NCBI RefSeq assembly: GCF_010731775.1
Contig: NZ_AP022590.1
Span: forward strand, 248,001 to 312,000
DNA from: Mycobacterium mantenii
Lineage (GTDB): Bacteria; Actinomycetota; Actinomycetes; Mycobacteriales; Mycobacteriaceae
Direction of reading: 5' to 3'
Length of the DNA: 64,000 nucleotides
Positions within the stretch are counted from its first letter, which is position 1, and every line of letters starts with the position of its first letter. This document shows positions 19,930 to 31,873 of the stretch, piece by piece. The notes below the pieces were generated by a model. The model was not told where the DNA came from. It worked only from the letters and a program-made list of their open reading frames with translations, and did no database searches. The translations under genes were made by a program, and so were the position numbers.

Positions 19930-22710
19930 GTGGCAGGTAAGGCCCGCGTACACGAGTTGGCTAAGGAACTCGGTGTCACCAGCAAGCAAGTTCTCGCCCG
20001 GCTGAATGAACAGGGCGAATTCGTAAAATCCGCATCGTCGACGGTTGAAGCGCCGGTGGCTCGCCGGCTGCGCGAGTCCTTCGGGGGCGGCAAGCCCGCA
20101 CCCCAGAAGGCGGCCGCGAAGCCCGCCGCAAGAGGGGAGGCCAAGGCACCCGCCAAGGCCGACGGCAGCTCGCTCGACCAGGCCCTCGACAACGCCATCG
20201 GCGGCGCGGGCGGCAACGGCGAAGCGGTGGCGACGCCCGCCAAGCCCGCCGCCCCCCCGGCCTCCGCCGCCCCGCCCACCGAGGCTCCGGCCCGTCCCGG
20301 CCCGGCTCCCGCCCAGCCGGCCGCGCCCGCTCCCGGGCAGCCGAAGGCCCCCGCGCCCGGTCAGCCGCCCGGCCAGGCGCCGCACCCCGGCATGACGCCG
20401 GGCCCGCGTCCGGGCCCGATGCCCAAGCCCCGCGCCCCGCGCGTCGGCAACAACCCGTTTTCGTCGGCGCAACCCGTCGACCGGCCGATCCCGCGACCGC
20501 AGGCGCCCCGTCCCGGAGCGCCCCGGCCGGGTGCGCCGCGGCCCGGCGGCGCTTCGCCGGGCAACATGCCGCCTCGGCCCGGTGGTGCCGGTGGGCAGGG
20601 CCGCCCGGCCCGGCCCGGCGCCCCGCGTCCGGGCGGTGGCCGTCCCGGCGGTCCCGGCGGTCCCGGCGGTCGTGACGGCGGCGGCGGCAATTACCGCGGC
20701 GGCGGTGGCGGCGGAGTCGGCGCCCCGCCCGGGGGTGGCGGCGGTTTCCGTGGCCGCCCCGGTGGTGGCGGCCGTCCGGGCCAGCGCGGCGGTGCCGCCG
20801 GCGCGTTCGGCCGTCCCGGTGGTGCGCCGCGACGCGGCCGCAAGTCGAAGCGGGCGAAACGCGCCGAATACGAGAACATGCAGGCGCCCGTCGTCGGCGG
20901 TGTGCGGTTGCCGCACGGCAACGGCGAGACGATCCGGCTGGCCCGCGGCGCGTCGCTGAGCGACTTCGCCGACAAGATCAACGCCAACCCGGCCTCGCTG
21001 GTGCAGGCGCTGTTCAACCTCGGCGAGATGGTCACGGCCACTCAGTCGGTCGGCGACGAGACGCTCGAGCTGCTGGGCAGCGAGATGAACTACGTCGTCC
21101 AGGTCGTCAGCCCCGAGGACGAGGACCGCGAGCTGCTGGAGTCGTTCGATCTGACCTACGGCGAGGACGAGGGCGGCGAGGAAGACCTGCAGACCCGGCC
21201 GCCGGTGGTGACCGTGATGGGTCACGTCGACCACGGTAAGACCCGACTGCTGGACACCATCCGGAATGCCAGCGTCCGCGAGGCCGAGGCCGGCGGCATC
21301 ACCCAGCACATCGGTGCCTACCAGGTGACCGTCGAGCACGACGGTGTCGAACGGCCGATCACCTTCATCGACACCCCGGGTCACGAGGCGTTCACCGCCA
21401 TGCGTGCCCGTGGTGCCAAGGCCACCGACATCGCGATCCTGGTGGTGGCGGCCGATGACGGCGTCATGCCGCAGACGGTGGAGGCCATCAACCACGCTCA
21501 GGCGGCCGACGTGCCGATTGTGGTGGCGGTCAACAAGATTGACGTCGAGGGTGCCGACCCGGCCAAGATCCGCGGGCAGCTCACCGAATACGGTTTGGTG
21601 GCCGAGGATTTCGGTGGCGACACCATGTTCGTCGACATCTCCGCCAAGCAGGGCACCAACATCGAGCAGCTGCTCGAGGCGGTGCTGCTGACCGCTGACG
21701 CGGCCCTGGACCTGCGGGCCAACCCCGACATGGAAGCCCAGGGTGTGGCGATCGAGGCGCACCTGGACCGTGGTCGCGGACCGGTCGCCACCGTCCTGGT
21801 GCAGCGCGGCACGCTGCGCGTCGGCGACTCGGTGGTGGCGGGCGACGCCTACGGCCGGGTTCGCCGCATGGTCGACGAGCACGGCGACGACGTCGAGGAG
21901 GCGCTGCCGTCGCGGCCGGTGCAGGTCATCGGTTTCACCTCGGTGCCCGGTGCCGGGGACAACCTGCTCGTGGTCGACGAGGACCGCATCGCCCGTCAGA
22001 TCGCCGACAAGCGCAGCGCGCGCAAGCGCAACGCGCTGGCGGCGCGTACCCGCAAGCGGATCAGCCTGGAGGACCTGGACTCGGCGCTGAAGGAAACCAG
22101 CCAGCTGAACCTGATCCTCAAGGGCGACAACGCCGGTACGGTCGAGGCGCTGGAAGAGGCCCTGATGGGCATCGAGATCGACGACGAGGTGGCGCTGCGC
22201 GTCATCGACCGCGGTGTCGGTGGCATCACCGAAACCAACGTCAACCTGGCGTCGGCCTCGGACGCGGTGATCATCGGCTTCAACGTGCGTGCCGAAGGCA
22301 AGGCCACCGAGCTGGCCAACCGCGAGGGCGTGGAGATCCGCTACTACTCGGTGATCTACCAGGCGATCGACGAGATCGAGAAGGCCCTGCGCGGCATGCT
22401 CAAGCCGATCTACGAGGAGAACACGCTGGGTCGCGCCGAGATCCGGGCGATCTTCCGGTCCTCCAAGGTCGGGATCATCGCCGGCTGCATGATCAGCAGC
22501 GGCATCGTGCGCCGCAACGCCAAGGCGCGGTTGCTGCGGGACAACATCGTGGTCACCGAGAACCTCTCGATCACCTCGCTGCGACGGGAGAAGGACGACG
22601 TGACCGAGGTCCGCGAGGGCTTCGAGTGCGGTATGACGCTGGGGTACTCCGACCTCAAGGAAGGCGACATCATCGAGTCCTACGAGTTGGTCCAGAAGGA
22701 GCGCACCTGA
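19930..22710 (+). CDS. infB: Translation initiation factor IF-2
   Basis: IF-2 (926 residues) brings initiator tRNA to the 30S subunit. The N-terminal IF2N motif ([20 protein letters not shown]) is followed by a very long Ala/Pro/Gly/Arg-rich region (about 45-300) with PGAPRPGA- and GGPGG-type repeats. A second IF2N and the G domain follow: [20 protein letters not shown]. Domains II to IV follow. GTG at 19930 with AGGAGA upstream. Confidence 0.97.
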   Translation: MAGKARVHELAKELGVTSKQVLARLNEQGEFVKSASSTVEAPVARRLRESFGGGKPAPQKAAAKPAARGEAKAPAKADGSSLDQALDNAIGGAGGNGEAVATPAKPAAPPASAAPPTEAPARPGPAPAQPAAPAPGQPKAPAPGQPPGQAPHPGMTPGPRPGPMPKPRAPRVGNNPFSSAQPVDRPIPRPQAPRPGAPRPGAPRPGGASPGNMPPRPGGAGGQGRPARPGAPRPGGGRPGGPGGPGGRDGGGGNYRGGGGGGVGAPPGGGGGFRGRPGGGGRPGQRGGAAGAFGRPGGAPRRGRKSKRAKRAEYENMQAPVVGGVRLPHGNGETIRLARGASLSDFADKINANPASLVQALFNLGEMVTATQSVGDETLELLGSEMNYVVQVVSPEDEDRELLESFDLTYGEDEGGEEDLQTRPPVVTVMGHVDHGKTRLLDTIRNASVREAEAGGITQHIGAYQVTVEHDGVERPITFIDTPGHEAFTAMRARGAKATDIAILVVAADDGVMPQTVEAINHAQAADVPIVVAVNKIDVEGADPAKIRGQLTEYGLVAEDFGGDTMFVDISAKQGTNIEQLLEAVLLTADAALDLRANPDMEAQGVAIEAHLDRGRGPVATVLVQRGTLRVGDSVVAGDAYGRVRRMVDEHGDDVEEALPSRPVQVIGFTSVPGAGDNLLVVDEDRIARQIADKRSARKRNALAARTRKRISLEDLDSALKETSQLNLILKGDNAGTVEALEEALMGIEIDDEVALRVIDRGVGGITETNVNLASASDAVIIGFNVRAEGKATELANREGVEIRYYSVIYQAIDEIEKALRGMLKPIYEENTLGRAEIRAIFRSSKVGIIAGCMISSGIVRRNAKARLLRDNIVVTENLSITSLRREKDDVTEVREGFECGMTLGYSDLKEGDIIESYELVQKERT

Positions 22711-22904
22711 CCACGGCCGCCGAGGCAGAACGAACTGATGCGGAGGCGGTGAATCGACCACCGCCGACCAGGCAGAACGAACTGATGCGGAGGCGGTGAA
22801 TCGACCACCGCCGACGATGCAGAACAAAGTGATGAGGAGGAGGCGGTGAATCGACCACCGCCGACGATGCAGAACAAAGTGATGAGGAGGAGGCGGTGAA
22901 TCGA
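22711..22904 (+). repeat. Four-copy tandem repeat carrying ribosome-binding sites
   Basis: Four head-to-tail units fill the entire infB-rbfA gap: 22711-22757 and 22758-22804 (47 bases each), 22805-22854 and 22855-22904 (50 bases each; the last two are identical). Every unit ends in a purine-rich GGAGG stretch followed by CGGTGAATCGA. The 50-base units contain GATGCAGAACAAAGTGATGA + GGAGGAG, nearly the same as the MIRU core at 7476-7502. The last unit supplies the rbfA ribosome-binding site. Likely variable in copy number between strains. Confidence 0.9.
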
Positions 22905-22905
22905 T

Positions 22906-24376
<1,471 letters not shown>

Positions 24377-24418
24377 TGGCGAGCGCGGCGGAGGCGGGTG
24401 TAGTGGGTCGCCACCATC
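24377..24418 (+). repeat. Dispersed intergenic repeat, copy A
   Basis: Starts on the base after the nrnA stop. TGGCGA and TCGCCA form its arms and it ends GGGTCGCCACCATC. It is similar along its whole length to 36121-36166, which also starts just after an operon-ending gene. Confidence 0.7.
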
Positions 24419-24431
24419 TGGACTAGAACGC

Positions 24432-25013
24432 CTAGAACGCCCAGCTTCCCGAGCGCTGCACGACGAATCCGTGGTCGCCACTGGTGGCGTCCAGGCAGGC
24501 GACGAGGTTATCGGCGCCGACCGCGCACGTGACGTTGAGGTAGGTCAACTTCTGACCCGACCCCAGCAATTTGCCGCCGGCCGGCAGCGTCGGCTGGTTC
24601 CCGTCGCATCCGCTGTAGGACATGCGGCTCAATTGGTAGCCGGGTCCCTTGAAATCCACCGAACCGACCACGCAGTCGCCCGGTCGTGAACGCCCCCCGG
24701 GAATGGGGACGTCATCCATTCCCGGCATGTCGCCCTTGCACTTGATGTCCTGCGACGGCTGCGGCGCGGGCGCCGGGCCGCCGTAGAAATCGCAGACCAG
24801 GGCGGGACCGGCGGAGAAACTGATCCGCGGCGAGCTTCCCGGCGTGCCCGTGCTGACGTAGCCGTCGGCCGGGACCGCGGTGAACGCGTCGAGGTTGGGA
24901 AATCCCGGCGGCGGCAGCGCCGCGGCGTGCGGCGCGGACACCGCGATCGCCGAGGCCGTCGCCAGCGTCAGGCCGCCGAGCATCCTCAAGGTGACACCGA
25001 CGACCGCACGCAT
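24432..25013 (-). CDS. Predicted secreted protein of unknown function
   Basis: A 193-residue exported protein. The N-terminal signal peptide (about 1-32, ending SAPHAAA) is followed by a Pro-rich, Cys-containing domain (VCDFYGG, IKCKGD, GDCVVG, SGCDGN, VTCAVG, ACLDAT). The spread of single Cys residues suggests disulfides. I do not recognise the family. The ATG at 25013 places the signal sequence at the N-terminus; a longer frame to 25283 antisense to the crotonase end is not convincing. Confidence 0.75.
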   Translation of the reverse strand: MRAVVGVTLRMLGGLTLATASAIAVSAPHAAALPPPGFPNLDAFTAVPADGYVSTGTPGSSPRISFSAGPALVCDFYGGPAPAPQPSQDIKCKGDMPGMDDVPIPGGRSRPGDCVVGSVDFKGPGYQLSRMSYSGCDGNQPTLPAGGKLLGSGQKLTYLNVTCAVGADNLVACLDATSGDHGFVVQRSGSWAF

Positions 25014-25071
25014 CAGCTGATCGTATGGCGTGGGTAGGCCCGGCGGGAACGAACCGGTGCGAATTGCCCGG

Positions 25072-25821
25072 TCAGCGCACCTGCGAGCGCCCGCGTTGCA
25101 GCACGGCCTCCCGGTTGGCGGCGATGTCATCGCCGCTGGTCCGGAATTGCCGGGCCGCCGTCGCCTCCTGCCACAGTCCCGCGCTGGTCTGCGCGTCGTC
25201 GATGCGGTGATACGACGCCAGCAGCGCCCGCACCGCGTCCTGGTTGTTCCCGACGATCGACGCCGCCACCCCGCGGGCGGCACCCAGCAGCTGGTCGTGC
25301 GGCACCACCTCGGTCACCAGCCCGGCGCGCAGCGCGTCGGCGGCGGACAGGTAATCGCCGGTCATGCTCATGCGCCGGGCCAGGCCGACTCCCACCTTCT
25401 GCGGCAACCGCACGCTCAGGCCCCAGGTGGGCAGCAGGCCCACCCGGGCGTGCGTGTCGGCGAACCGGGCGTTCTCGGAGGCGATCAGGATGTCGCAGTA
25501 CAGCGCCAGCTCCAGCCCCCCGGTCACCGCGGCCCCGTTGATCGCGCCGATCACCGGCTTGGTCAGCGCCGGCCACCGCGGCGAGATGTCCGGAAGCGCC
25601 GAGGAGCCACCCAGTTCCTTGAGATCAAGCCCCGCGCAGAACACCGGGTCGGCGCCGGTGACGATGATGACGTCGACGTCGTCGTCGGTTTCCGCGGCGG
25701 CGAGCGCCGAGAAAAAGCGGTCCCGCAGTGCCGAGGACAGCGCGTTGCGCGACTGCGGGCGGTTGAGGGTCAGGGTGCGGACGCGCTCGTCGGTGTCGAT
25801 CAGCAGGATCTCGTCGGTCAT
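25072..25821 (-). CDS. echA16: Enoyl-CoA hydratase/isomerase (EchA16-like)
   Basis: A crotonase-fold protein (249 residues). Oxyanion-hole segments NRPQSRNALS and GADPVFCAGLDLKEL, then GAINGAAVTGGLELALYCDILIAS. LLPTWGLSVRLPQKVG occupies the position of the second catalytic Glu in hydratases; there a Gly/Leu stretch is seen, so classical hydratase activity is uncertain. Likely beta-oxidation or an isomerase role. From memory the counterpart is Rv2831. Confidence 0.9.
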   Translation of the reverse strand: MTDEILLIDTDERVRTLTLNRPQSRNALSSALRDRFFSALAAAETDDDVDVIIVTGADPVFCAGLDLKELGGSSALPDISPRWPALTKPVIGAINGAAVTGGLELALYCDILIASENARFADTHARVGLLPTWGLSVRLPQKVGVGLARRMSMTGDYLSAADALRAGLVTEVVPHDQLLGAARGVAASIVGNNQDAVRALLASYHRIDDAQTSAGLWQEATAARQFRTSGDDIAANREAVLQRGRSQVR

Positions 25822-25923
25822 GTGTTTCACCGTAGCCAGTCGCCCCCAACGACCGGTTGGCCGCCTTACGCCCGCCGGGCCGCCGACAAGCGGCGCCGCC
25901 GAGCAGCGCTTATCGTGGGAAAG

Positions 25924-26193
25924 ATGTGCCGGAATATCACCGAACTGCGCGGTCTGCAGCCAGCGGCCACCACCGAGGAAATCGCGGCGGCGGCCCGGCA
26001 GTATGTGCGCAAGGTCAGCGGCATCACCCACCTGTCGGCGAACAATGCCGAAGCCTTCGAGGCGGCCGTTGCCGAAGTCACCGAGGCGACGACGCGGTTG
26101 CTGGGTCAGCTGCCGCCGCGGCGCCAGCCGCCCAGGACGGTCCCGCCGTTGCGTCGGCCCGAGGTGATGGCGCGGATGGCGGGTGCGACATGA
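25924..26193 (+). CDS. DUF2277 family protein
   Basis: An 89-residue protein with the family opening MCRNITELRGLQPAAT and AARQYVRKVSGITHLSANNAEAFEAAV; the C-terminus is basic and Pro-rich. Function unknown. It ends in an ATGA overlap with the DUF1802 gene, so the two are coupled. Confidence 0.85.
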   Translation: MCRNITELRGLQPAATTEEIAAAARQYVRKVSGITHLSANNAEAFEAAVAEVTEATTRLLGQLPPRRQPPRTVPPLRRPEVMARMAGAT

Positions 26194-26750
26194 GCGTCAT
26201 TACGACGACGCCCGCGCTCAAGGAGTGGAGCGCCGCGGTGCACGCCCTGCTGGACGGTCGCCAGCGGGTGTTGCTGCGCAAGGGCGGCGTCGGGGAGAAG
26301 CGGTTCGAACTGGCCGCCAAAGAATTCCTGCTGTTCCCCACGGTCGCGCACAGCCACGCCGAGCGGGTGCGCGCCGAGCATCAAGACCTGCTGACACCCG
26401 CGGCGGCCGACAGCACCGACGAGGAGCTGGTGATCCGTGCCGCTGCGAAAGTTGTTGCGGCGGTGCCGGTTGAGCGGCCGGACGGCCTCTCGGCCATCGA
26501 GGACCTGCATATCTGGACCGCCGAGTCGGTGCGCGCCGACCGGCTCGACTTTCGTCCCAAGCACAAGCTAGCGGTGCTGGTGGTGTCGGTGATGCCGCTG
26601 GCCGAGCCGGTGCACCTGATCCGGACACCGGAGTTTGGCGGCTGCAAGAGCTGGGTGGAACTGCCGGTACAGGCCCCGTGCGCCGACCCCGTTCACGACG
26701 AAGCGGCGCTAGCCGCGACCGCCGCCCGGGTCCGCGACGCCGTTGGCTGA
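26190..26750 (+). CDS. DUF1802 family protein
   Basis: A 186-residue protein matching DUF1802: ALKEWSAAVHALLDGRQRVLLRKGGVGE at the start, FLLFPTVAHSHAERV, then a C-terminal domain. Function unknown. Coupled to the DUF2277 gene. Its end overlaps the convergent CocE-type hydrolase by 42 bases. Confidence 0.85.
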   Translation: MSVITTTPALKEWSAAVHALLDGRQRVLLRKGGVGEKRFELAAKEFLLFPTVAHSHAERVRAEHQDLLTPAAADSTDEELVIRAAAKVVAAVPVERPDGLSAIEDLHIWTAESVRADRLDFRPKHKLAVLVVSVMPLAEPVHLIRTPEFGGCKSWVELPVQAPCADPVHDEAALAATAARVRDAVG

Positions 26751-28427
26751 CAACTCGGCCGGGCCGACCGGCAACCGCAGCCGCGAGCGCCCGTAGCGCA
26801 CCGTGTGGGTGACCGGCGTCGGCCGCCGGCCGGTGAGCACCGGTTCGCCGGAGCCGAGGTTGTGCGCGTAGCGCGGAGACCAGCTGCCGGCGATCAGCAC
26901 CCGGATGTGTGAGCCGGCCCGGAAGCGGTGGGCGATGCCGTCGAGGTCGAGACGAACGATCTTCTCCGACTTGGGTTTTGCCGCGGTCCGCAACCGGCGG
27001 TACGTCTCGCTGACATTGCGTGACCGGCCGTTGGCGTCGACCTCGCTCACCCGCACGAACAGGTCCGCGTGCGGGTTGTCCGCGCCATGGGCGAGTTCGA
27101 CGACCGGGCTGCCGTAGACATACAGATCCTCGGTGAGTGTCGCGCTGGTGAAGGCCAGCACGTCGTCACGCGATGCGAGCCGGCTGTCGTCGCGGTAACC
27201 TCCGCTGGAGGACAGCAACGGGCCACCGATGGTGGGTGTCGGATCGGCCGGATCGTAACGAAATGTGGCCGGGCGCAAACCTTTCAGGGTGGGCGCGGTC
27301 TCACCAAGGTAGCCACCGGGGCGCAGGTACAGCGCGCGTTCGGTGGTGACGGGCGGCCAGTCGGGCAGGTTGCGCCAGCCCCCGCCGGTGACATAGACCC
27401 GCACCCGGCTGGGCCGGCGCGAAACGGCCGCCCCGCCCAGATGCGTGCCCAGCCAATCCAGTGCCTCCCGGGCGCAAGTGGAAAACCCCGTGGTGAGCAA
27501 CCGGGTGTGCGTCCAGGGGCCGACGGTGAGCGCGACGTCGATATCCCGGCCGCGCAGATGCGCGTACTGCTGCAGCGTCTGCCTGATGAAGATGTCCTGC
27601 CAGCCGCCCACCAACAGCACCGGCACCCGCACGCGGTCCAGGGCTTCGGTGCAGCGCAACGCATTCCAGAACGGATCGTCGGGTTCGCTGTGTTCGACCC
27701 AGGATTCGAACCACGGTGCACCGGTGCCGAGCAGCCCGCGCGCGGCGTCGCCCAGTGGCACCGAGGCCGCCGCCCGCGCCACCCTGCGGTGGGTCTGGAG
27801 CTGGCGCAGGGCGGCCCGGACCCGCACCGGGTCCTCCTGGTGCGCCACCATGTCGCTCCAGCCCAGGAAGTCGTTGACAGCGAATGTTCCTGTTCCCCAA
27901 GTTGATTCGTTGAAATCGTGCGGTCCGACCATGATGACGGCGGTGGCCAGTTCCGGCGGGGGATCCTGCAACAGGGCCCACTGGGTGAATCCGAGGTACG
28001 ACATTCCGACGGTCGCGAACCGGCCGGTGAACCATGGTTGTTCGCGCAGCCAGGCGACGGTGTCGGCGCCGTCGGCGACCTCGTTGGCCATCGGCTCGAA
28101 GACGCCGCCCGACCCGAATGTCCCGCGCACGCTTTGCAGTACGACGTGGTAGCCGCGCGCCGCGTACAACGCGCCGAAGATCAGCGTGAAGGGGAATGCG
28201 CGTCCGTAGGGGCTGCGGACCAGCAAGGTGCCGACGGCCGATGCGGTGGTAGGTGCATAGTGATCGGCCACCAGCGGCACCCCGTCGCGCATCGGCACGC
28301 GGACGCGCTCCACGGTGTAGTCGGTGATCGCCGGCGGGAGACCGAGCAGCCGGCCGGCGGCCTTGCCGCCCAGGTGTCGCAGGGTGTGCAGCGCCGGCTG
28401 GGCGGGTCGGATCGAGGTCGTGCTCAC
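26709..28427 (-). CDS. CocE/NonD-type X-Pro dipeptidyl-peptidase-like hydrolase
   Basis: A 572-residue serine hydrolase of the S15/CocE type. N-terminal alpha/beta domain with MRDGVPLVADHYAP, nucleophile GMSYLG at about 142-147, catalytic acid region LLVGGWQDIF and His in VGPWTH. A C-terminal jelly-roll domain (VSEVDANGRSRNVSETYRRLR) completes the architecture. Acts on amide or ester substrates not known here. From memory this is Rv2800. Confidence 0.9.
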   Translation of the reverse strand: MSTTSIRPAQPALHTLRHLGGKAAGRLLGLPPAITDYTVERVRVPMRDGVPLVADHYAPTTASAVGTLLVRSPYGRAFPFTLIFGALYAARGYHVVLQSVRGTFGSGGVFEPMANEVADGADTVAWLREQPWFTGRFATVGMSYLGFTQWALLQDPPPELATAVIMVGPHDFNESTWGTGTFAVNDFLGWSDMVAHQEDPVRVRAALRQLQTHRRVARAAASVPLGDAARGLLGTGAPWFESWVEHSEPDDPFWNALRCTEALDRVRVPVLLVGGWQDIFIRQTLQQYAHLRGRDIDVALTVGPWTHTRLLTTGFSTCAREALDWLGTHLGGAAVSRRPSRVRVYVTGGGWRNLPDWPPVTTERALYLRPGGYLGETAPTLKGLRPATFRYDPADPTPTIGGPLLSSSGGYRDDSRLASRDDVLAFTSATLTEDLYVYGSPVVELAHGADNPHADLFVRVSEVDANGRSRNVSETYRRLRTAAKPKSEKIVRLDLDGIAHRFRAGSHIRVLIAGSWSPRYAHNLGSGEPVLTGRRPTPVTHTVRYGRSRLRLPVGPAELSANGVADPGGGRG

Positions 28428-28478
28428 GGTCTCACATTAAGACCCGGCCGGCCGGCGGCGACTGCGCCCCGGCCGAAA

Positions 28479-29066
28479 TCAGAACTTGTAATACGGCGCG
28501 AGGTCGTTGGCGCGTTGCAGGTTGGTCTGCATGCAATCGACCTCGGGATTGGAGTACACGGTCGAGTAGTACAGCGCCTGCTGCAGCACGCCGTAGCTGG
28601 TCTTGAACACGACCATGCAGGAGTAGAACCAGTAGCTGTTGTGGTAGGTCGGCTTGAGCACCCAGTACTGCGCGGCGCGGTGACCCGCGATCGTCGTCTC
28701 GACGGCGTCGGCGGGCAGCGACTGATCGTAGGTGCGCCAGATGATCGGCTCGACGGCCACCTGATAGTTCCCGGCGTCGAAGTGGCAGCGCAACCCGTCT
28801 TCGTGTTCGGGCGGTGAGAAGCCCAGCCCGAGCCGCTGGATGACATCGAACGGAATGTCCTCGCACGCGTCGAATGGGCGCGGATCGGTGGTCGCCACGA
28901 TCGGGCTCTTCATGGTGGTTTCCATCGGCTGGGCGGTCGACCGCAGCTCGACGGACCGGTCGTCGCCACCCGGCGTGGCCGGGGCGGTCACCAAGCCCAC
29001 CGTGCCCCCGATGGCCGCTGTGAGCAGCGCACCCAGCGCTCCCATCAGACGAACATTGGCGAACAC
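28479..29066 (-). CDS. Exported or membrane-anchored protein (Rv2799-like)
   Basis: A 195-residue protein with an N-terminal hydrophobic segment (VRLMGALGALLTAAIGGTVGLVTAP) and a soluble domain of the mycobacterial DUF3558-like type: FDACEDIPFDVIQRLGLGF, LRCHFDAGNYQVAV, YSCMVVF. Conserved Cys residues probably pair outside the membrane. GTG at 29066 with GGGGGTG before it. Function unknown. Confidence 0.7.
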   Translation of the reverse strand: MFANVRLMGALGALLTAAIGGTVGLVTAPATPGGDDRSVELRSTAQPMETTMKSPIVATTDPRPFDACEDIPFDVIQRLGLGFSPPEHEDGLRCHFDAGNYQVAVEPIIWRTYDQSLPADAVETTIAGHRAAQYWVLKPTYHNSYWFYSCMVVFKTSYGVLQQALYYSTVYSNPEVDCMQTNLQRANDLAPYYKF

Positions 29067-29225
29067 GACACCCCCCTGACGCCTCAGCGGTCTTTTGGGG
29101 GAGTGTACAAGTCCCGCGCGCGACGTCACAGGCAAACCTGAACTTGTTCTAACTCACCCGCTCGCGGGCCGAAATGGCGCCCGCGAAAGGGGCTTGCCGC
29201 GGTCGGGTCGTTAGGGTGGTTAATC

Positions 29226-30203
29226 GTGGCTGGGCATAACTCGGGGCAGGGATCGACCAACAGTGGGCAACCGACACTGTGGGCGGTGTCCGACCTGCAC
29301 ACCGGGCATCTCGGCAACAAGCCGGTCACCGAGTCGCTGCATCCGTCGCATCCGGACGACTGGCTGATCGTCGCCGGCGATGTCGCCGAACGCACCGATG
29401 ACATTCGGTGGGCGCTTGACCTGCTGCGACGGCGCTTCGCCAAGGTGATCTGGGTGCCGGGCAACCACGAGCTGTGGACCACCACCCGCGACCCCGTGCA
29501 GGTCTTCGGCAAGGCGCGTTACGAGTACCTGGTCAACATGTGCGACGAGATGGGTGTCCTCACCCCCGAGCATCCGTTCCCGGTCTGGAACGAGCGCGGC
29601 GGTCCGGCGACGATCGTGCCGATGTTCCTGCTCTACGACTACAGCTTCTTGCCCGACGGCGCCACGAGCAAAGCCGAAGGCCTGACCATCGCGCGCGAGC
29701 GCAACGTGGTGGCCACCGACGAATTCCTGCTCTCCTCGGAGCCGTACCCCACCCGCGAGGCGTGGTGCCGCGAGCGCCTGGAGATCACCCGGGCCCGCCT
29801 CGAAGAGCTGGACTGGATGACACCGACAGTTCTGGTGAACCACTTCCCGTTGGTCCGCGACCCCTGCGACGCGCTGTTCTACCCCGAATTCTCGCTGTGG
29901 TGCGGAACCACCAAGACCGCCGACTGGCACACCCGCTACAACGCCGTCTGCTCGGTCTACGGTCACCTGCACATCCCGCGGACCACCTGGTATGACGACG
30001 TGCGCTTCGAAGAAGTGTCGGTTGGTTATCCGCGGGAGTGGCGTCGCCGCAAGCCGCCTCGCTGGCTGCGCCAGGTGCTGCCGGATCCGCAGTACGCGCC
30101 GGGGGAGCTCAACGACTTCGGCGGTCACTTCAAGATCACTCCCGAGATGGCGCGGCAGGCGGCGCAGTTCCGGGAACGGTTGCGGCAGCGGCAATCACGA
30201 TGA
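29226..30203 (+). CDS. pptH: Metallophosphoesterase PptH
   Basis: A 325-residue calcineurin-like phosphoesterase: SDLHTGHL, AGDVAERTDD, PGNHELW, VNHFPL and YGHLHIPRT bind the two metals. In M. tuberculosis the orthologue Rv2795c removes 4'-phosphopantetheine from carrier proteins and so opposes PptT; its loss gives resistance to PptT inhibition (published work). Here too it overlaps pptT by ATGA, so writer and eraser are translated together. Start GTG at 29226. Confidence 0.93.
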   Translation: MAGHNSGQGSTNSGQPTLWAVSDLHTGHLGNKPVTESLHPSHPDDWLIVAGDVAERTDDIRWALDLLRRRFAKVIWVPGNHELWTTTRDPVQVFGKARYEYLVNMCDEMGVLTPEHPFPVWNERGGPATIVPMFLLYDYSFLPDGATSKAEGLTIARERNVVATDEFLLSSEPYPTREAWCRERLEITRARLEELDWMTPTVLVNHFPLVRDPCDALFYPEFSLWCGTTKTADWHTRYNAVCSVYGHLHIPRTTWYDDVRFEEVSVGYPREWRRRKPPRWLRQVLPDPQYAPGELNDFGGHFKITPEMARQAAQFRERLRQRQSR

Positions 30204-30880
30204 CGGGGGACACACTGGTTTCCTCGGTGCTGCCGGTAACCGACGGCCTGGCCTACTCGGAGGTGTATTCCGATCCACCCGATCTTGCGCCGCTGCCCGA
30301 AGAGGAGCCGCTGATCGCCAGGTCGGTTGCCAAGCGCCGCAACGAGTTCATCACCGTCCGGCATTGCGCCCGGATCGCGCTGGGCGAGCTCGGCCTGCCG
30401 CCGGTGCCGATCCTCAAGGGCGAGAAGGGAGAACCCTGCTGGCCCGACGGCGTGGTGGGCAGCCTCACCCACTGCACCGGCTATCGGGGTGCGGTGGTGG
30501 GCCGCACCGGCGCGGTGCGCTCGGTGGGCATCGACGCCGAACCGCACGATGTGCTGCCCGACGGCGTGCTGAACGCGATCAGCCTGCCGGCCGAACGCAC
30601 CGAGATCCCGGCCAGCCTGTCGGGCGATCTGCATTGGGATCGAATCCTGTTCTGCGCCAAGGAGGCAACGTACAAGGCCTGGTTTCCGCTGACCAAAAGG
30701 TGGCTGGGTTTCGAGGACGCCCACATCGTGTTCGAGGCCGACGGACCCGGGGCGGCGACGGGCGGTTTCCTGTCGCGGATCCTGATCGATCCGCAAGCGC
30801 TGTCCGGGCCGCCGCTGATCGAGCTGCGGGGCCGCTGGTCGGTTGACCGTGGGCTGGTGTTGACCGCCATCGTGCTATGA
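30200..30880 (+). CDS. pptT: 4'-phosphopantetheinyl transferase PptT
   Basis: An Sfp-type transferase (226 residues, M. tuberculosis length 227) that activates the carrier domains of polyketide synthases and peptide synthetases for mycolate, virulence-lipid and mycobactin synthesis. Motifs: [24 protein letters not shown] and [18 protein letters not shown] at 30200 overlaps the pptH stop; its own stop overlaps truB. Confidence 0.96.
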   Translation: MTGDTLVSSVLPVTDGLAYSEVYSDPPDLAPLPEEEPLIARSVAKRRNEFITVRHCARIALGELGLPPVPILKGEKGEPCWPDGVVGSLTHCTGYRGAVVGRTGAVRSVGIDAEPHDVLPDGVLNAISLPAERTEIPASLSGDLHWDRILFCAKEATYKAWFPLTKRWLGFEDAHIVFEADGPGAATGGFLSRILIDPQALSGPPLIELRGRWSVDRGLVLTAIVL

Positions 30881-31791
30881 GCCAAAGCCCCAGCGGCCCC
30901 GGCATAGTCGTCGTCGACAAGCCGGCCGGGATGACCAGTCACGACGTGGTCGGGCGGTGCCGCCGGATCTTTTCCACCCGCCGGGTGGGGCATGCGGGGA
31001 CGCTGGACCCGATGGCCACCGGCGTGCTGGTGATCGGCGTCGAGCGCGCCACCAAGATCCTCGGACTGCTGACCGCGACCGCCAAGTCGTACACGGCCAC
31101 CATCCGCTTGGGCCAGAGCACGTCCACTGACGACGCCGAGGGCGAACTGGTGCACAGCGTCTCGGCTCGGCACCTGACGAGCGACGAGATCGAATCCGCG
31201 GTGGGCGGCCTGCGCGGCCACATCGAACAGGTGCCGTCGACGGTCAGCGCCATCAAGGTGGACGGCAGGCGCGCCTACCGGCTGGCCCGCGAGGGGCAGG
31301 CCGTCGAGCTCAAGGCCCGCCCGGTGCGCATCGACCGGTTCGAGGTGTGCGAGATCCGGTCCCGATCCGGCGACGACGTCGTGGACGTCGATGTCGAGGT
31401 CGACTGCTCGTCGGGAACCTACATCCGCGCCCTGGCCCGTGATCTCGGCGCGGCCCTGGGGGTGGGCGGGCACCTGACGGCGTTGCGTCGCACCCGGGTG
31501 GGGCGATTCGGGCTCGACCAGGCCTACCTTCTCGACGACCTGGCCGAGCGGCCGCGGCTCAGTTACAGCCTGGACGAGGCCTGCCTGCTGATCTTCCCGC
31601 GCCGCGACCTGTCCGCCGAGGAGGCCGAGGCGACGGGCAACGGCCGGACCCTGACGCCGGCCGGCATCGACGGTGTCTACGCCGCCTGCGACCCCGACGG
31701 CCGGGTGATGGCGTTGCTGCGCGACGAGGGGTCGCGCACCAAGTCGGTGGTGGTGATCCGCCCGGCGACGCTGCAGTCCGAAACGGACTGA
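30877..31791 (+). CDS. truB: tRNA pseudouridine-55 synthase
   Basis: TruB (304 residues) forms pseudouridine at position 55 of tRNA. The catalytic Asp is in [16 protein letters not shown] (about 45). [10 protein letters not shown] and [15 protein letters not shown] are conserved blocks, with a C-terminal PUA-like domain. ATGA overlap with pptT. Confidence 0.96.
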   Translation: MSQSPSGPGIVVVDKPAGMTSHDVVGRCRRIFSTRRVGHAGTLDPMATGVLVIGVERATKILGLLTATAKSYTATIRLGQSTSTDDAEGELVHSVSARHLTSDEIESAVGGLRGHIEQVPSTVSAIKVDGRRAYRLAREGQAVELKARPVRIDRFEVCEIRSRSGDDVVDVDVEVDCSSGTYIRALARDLGAALGVGGHLTALRRTRVGRFGLDQAYLLDDLAERPRLSYSLDEACLLIFPRRDLSAEEAEATGNGRTLTPAGIDGVYAACDPDGRVMALLRDEGSRTKSVVVIRPATLQSETD

Positions 31792-31873
31792 GCGCTGTAA
31801 CCGCCCCGGCCGAACGGTTGGTTGGGCTAGGTTGCACACTGGGTTATCAAGGCGGTCTAGGGAAGGGGCTGAA

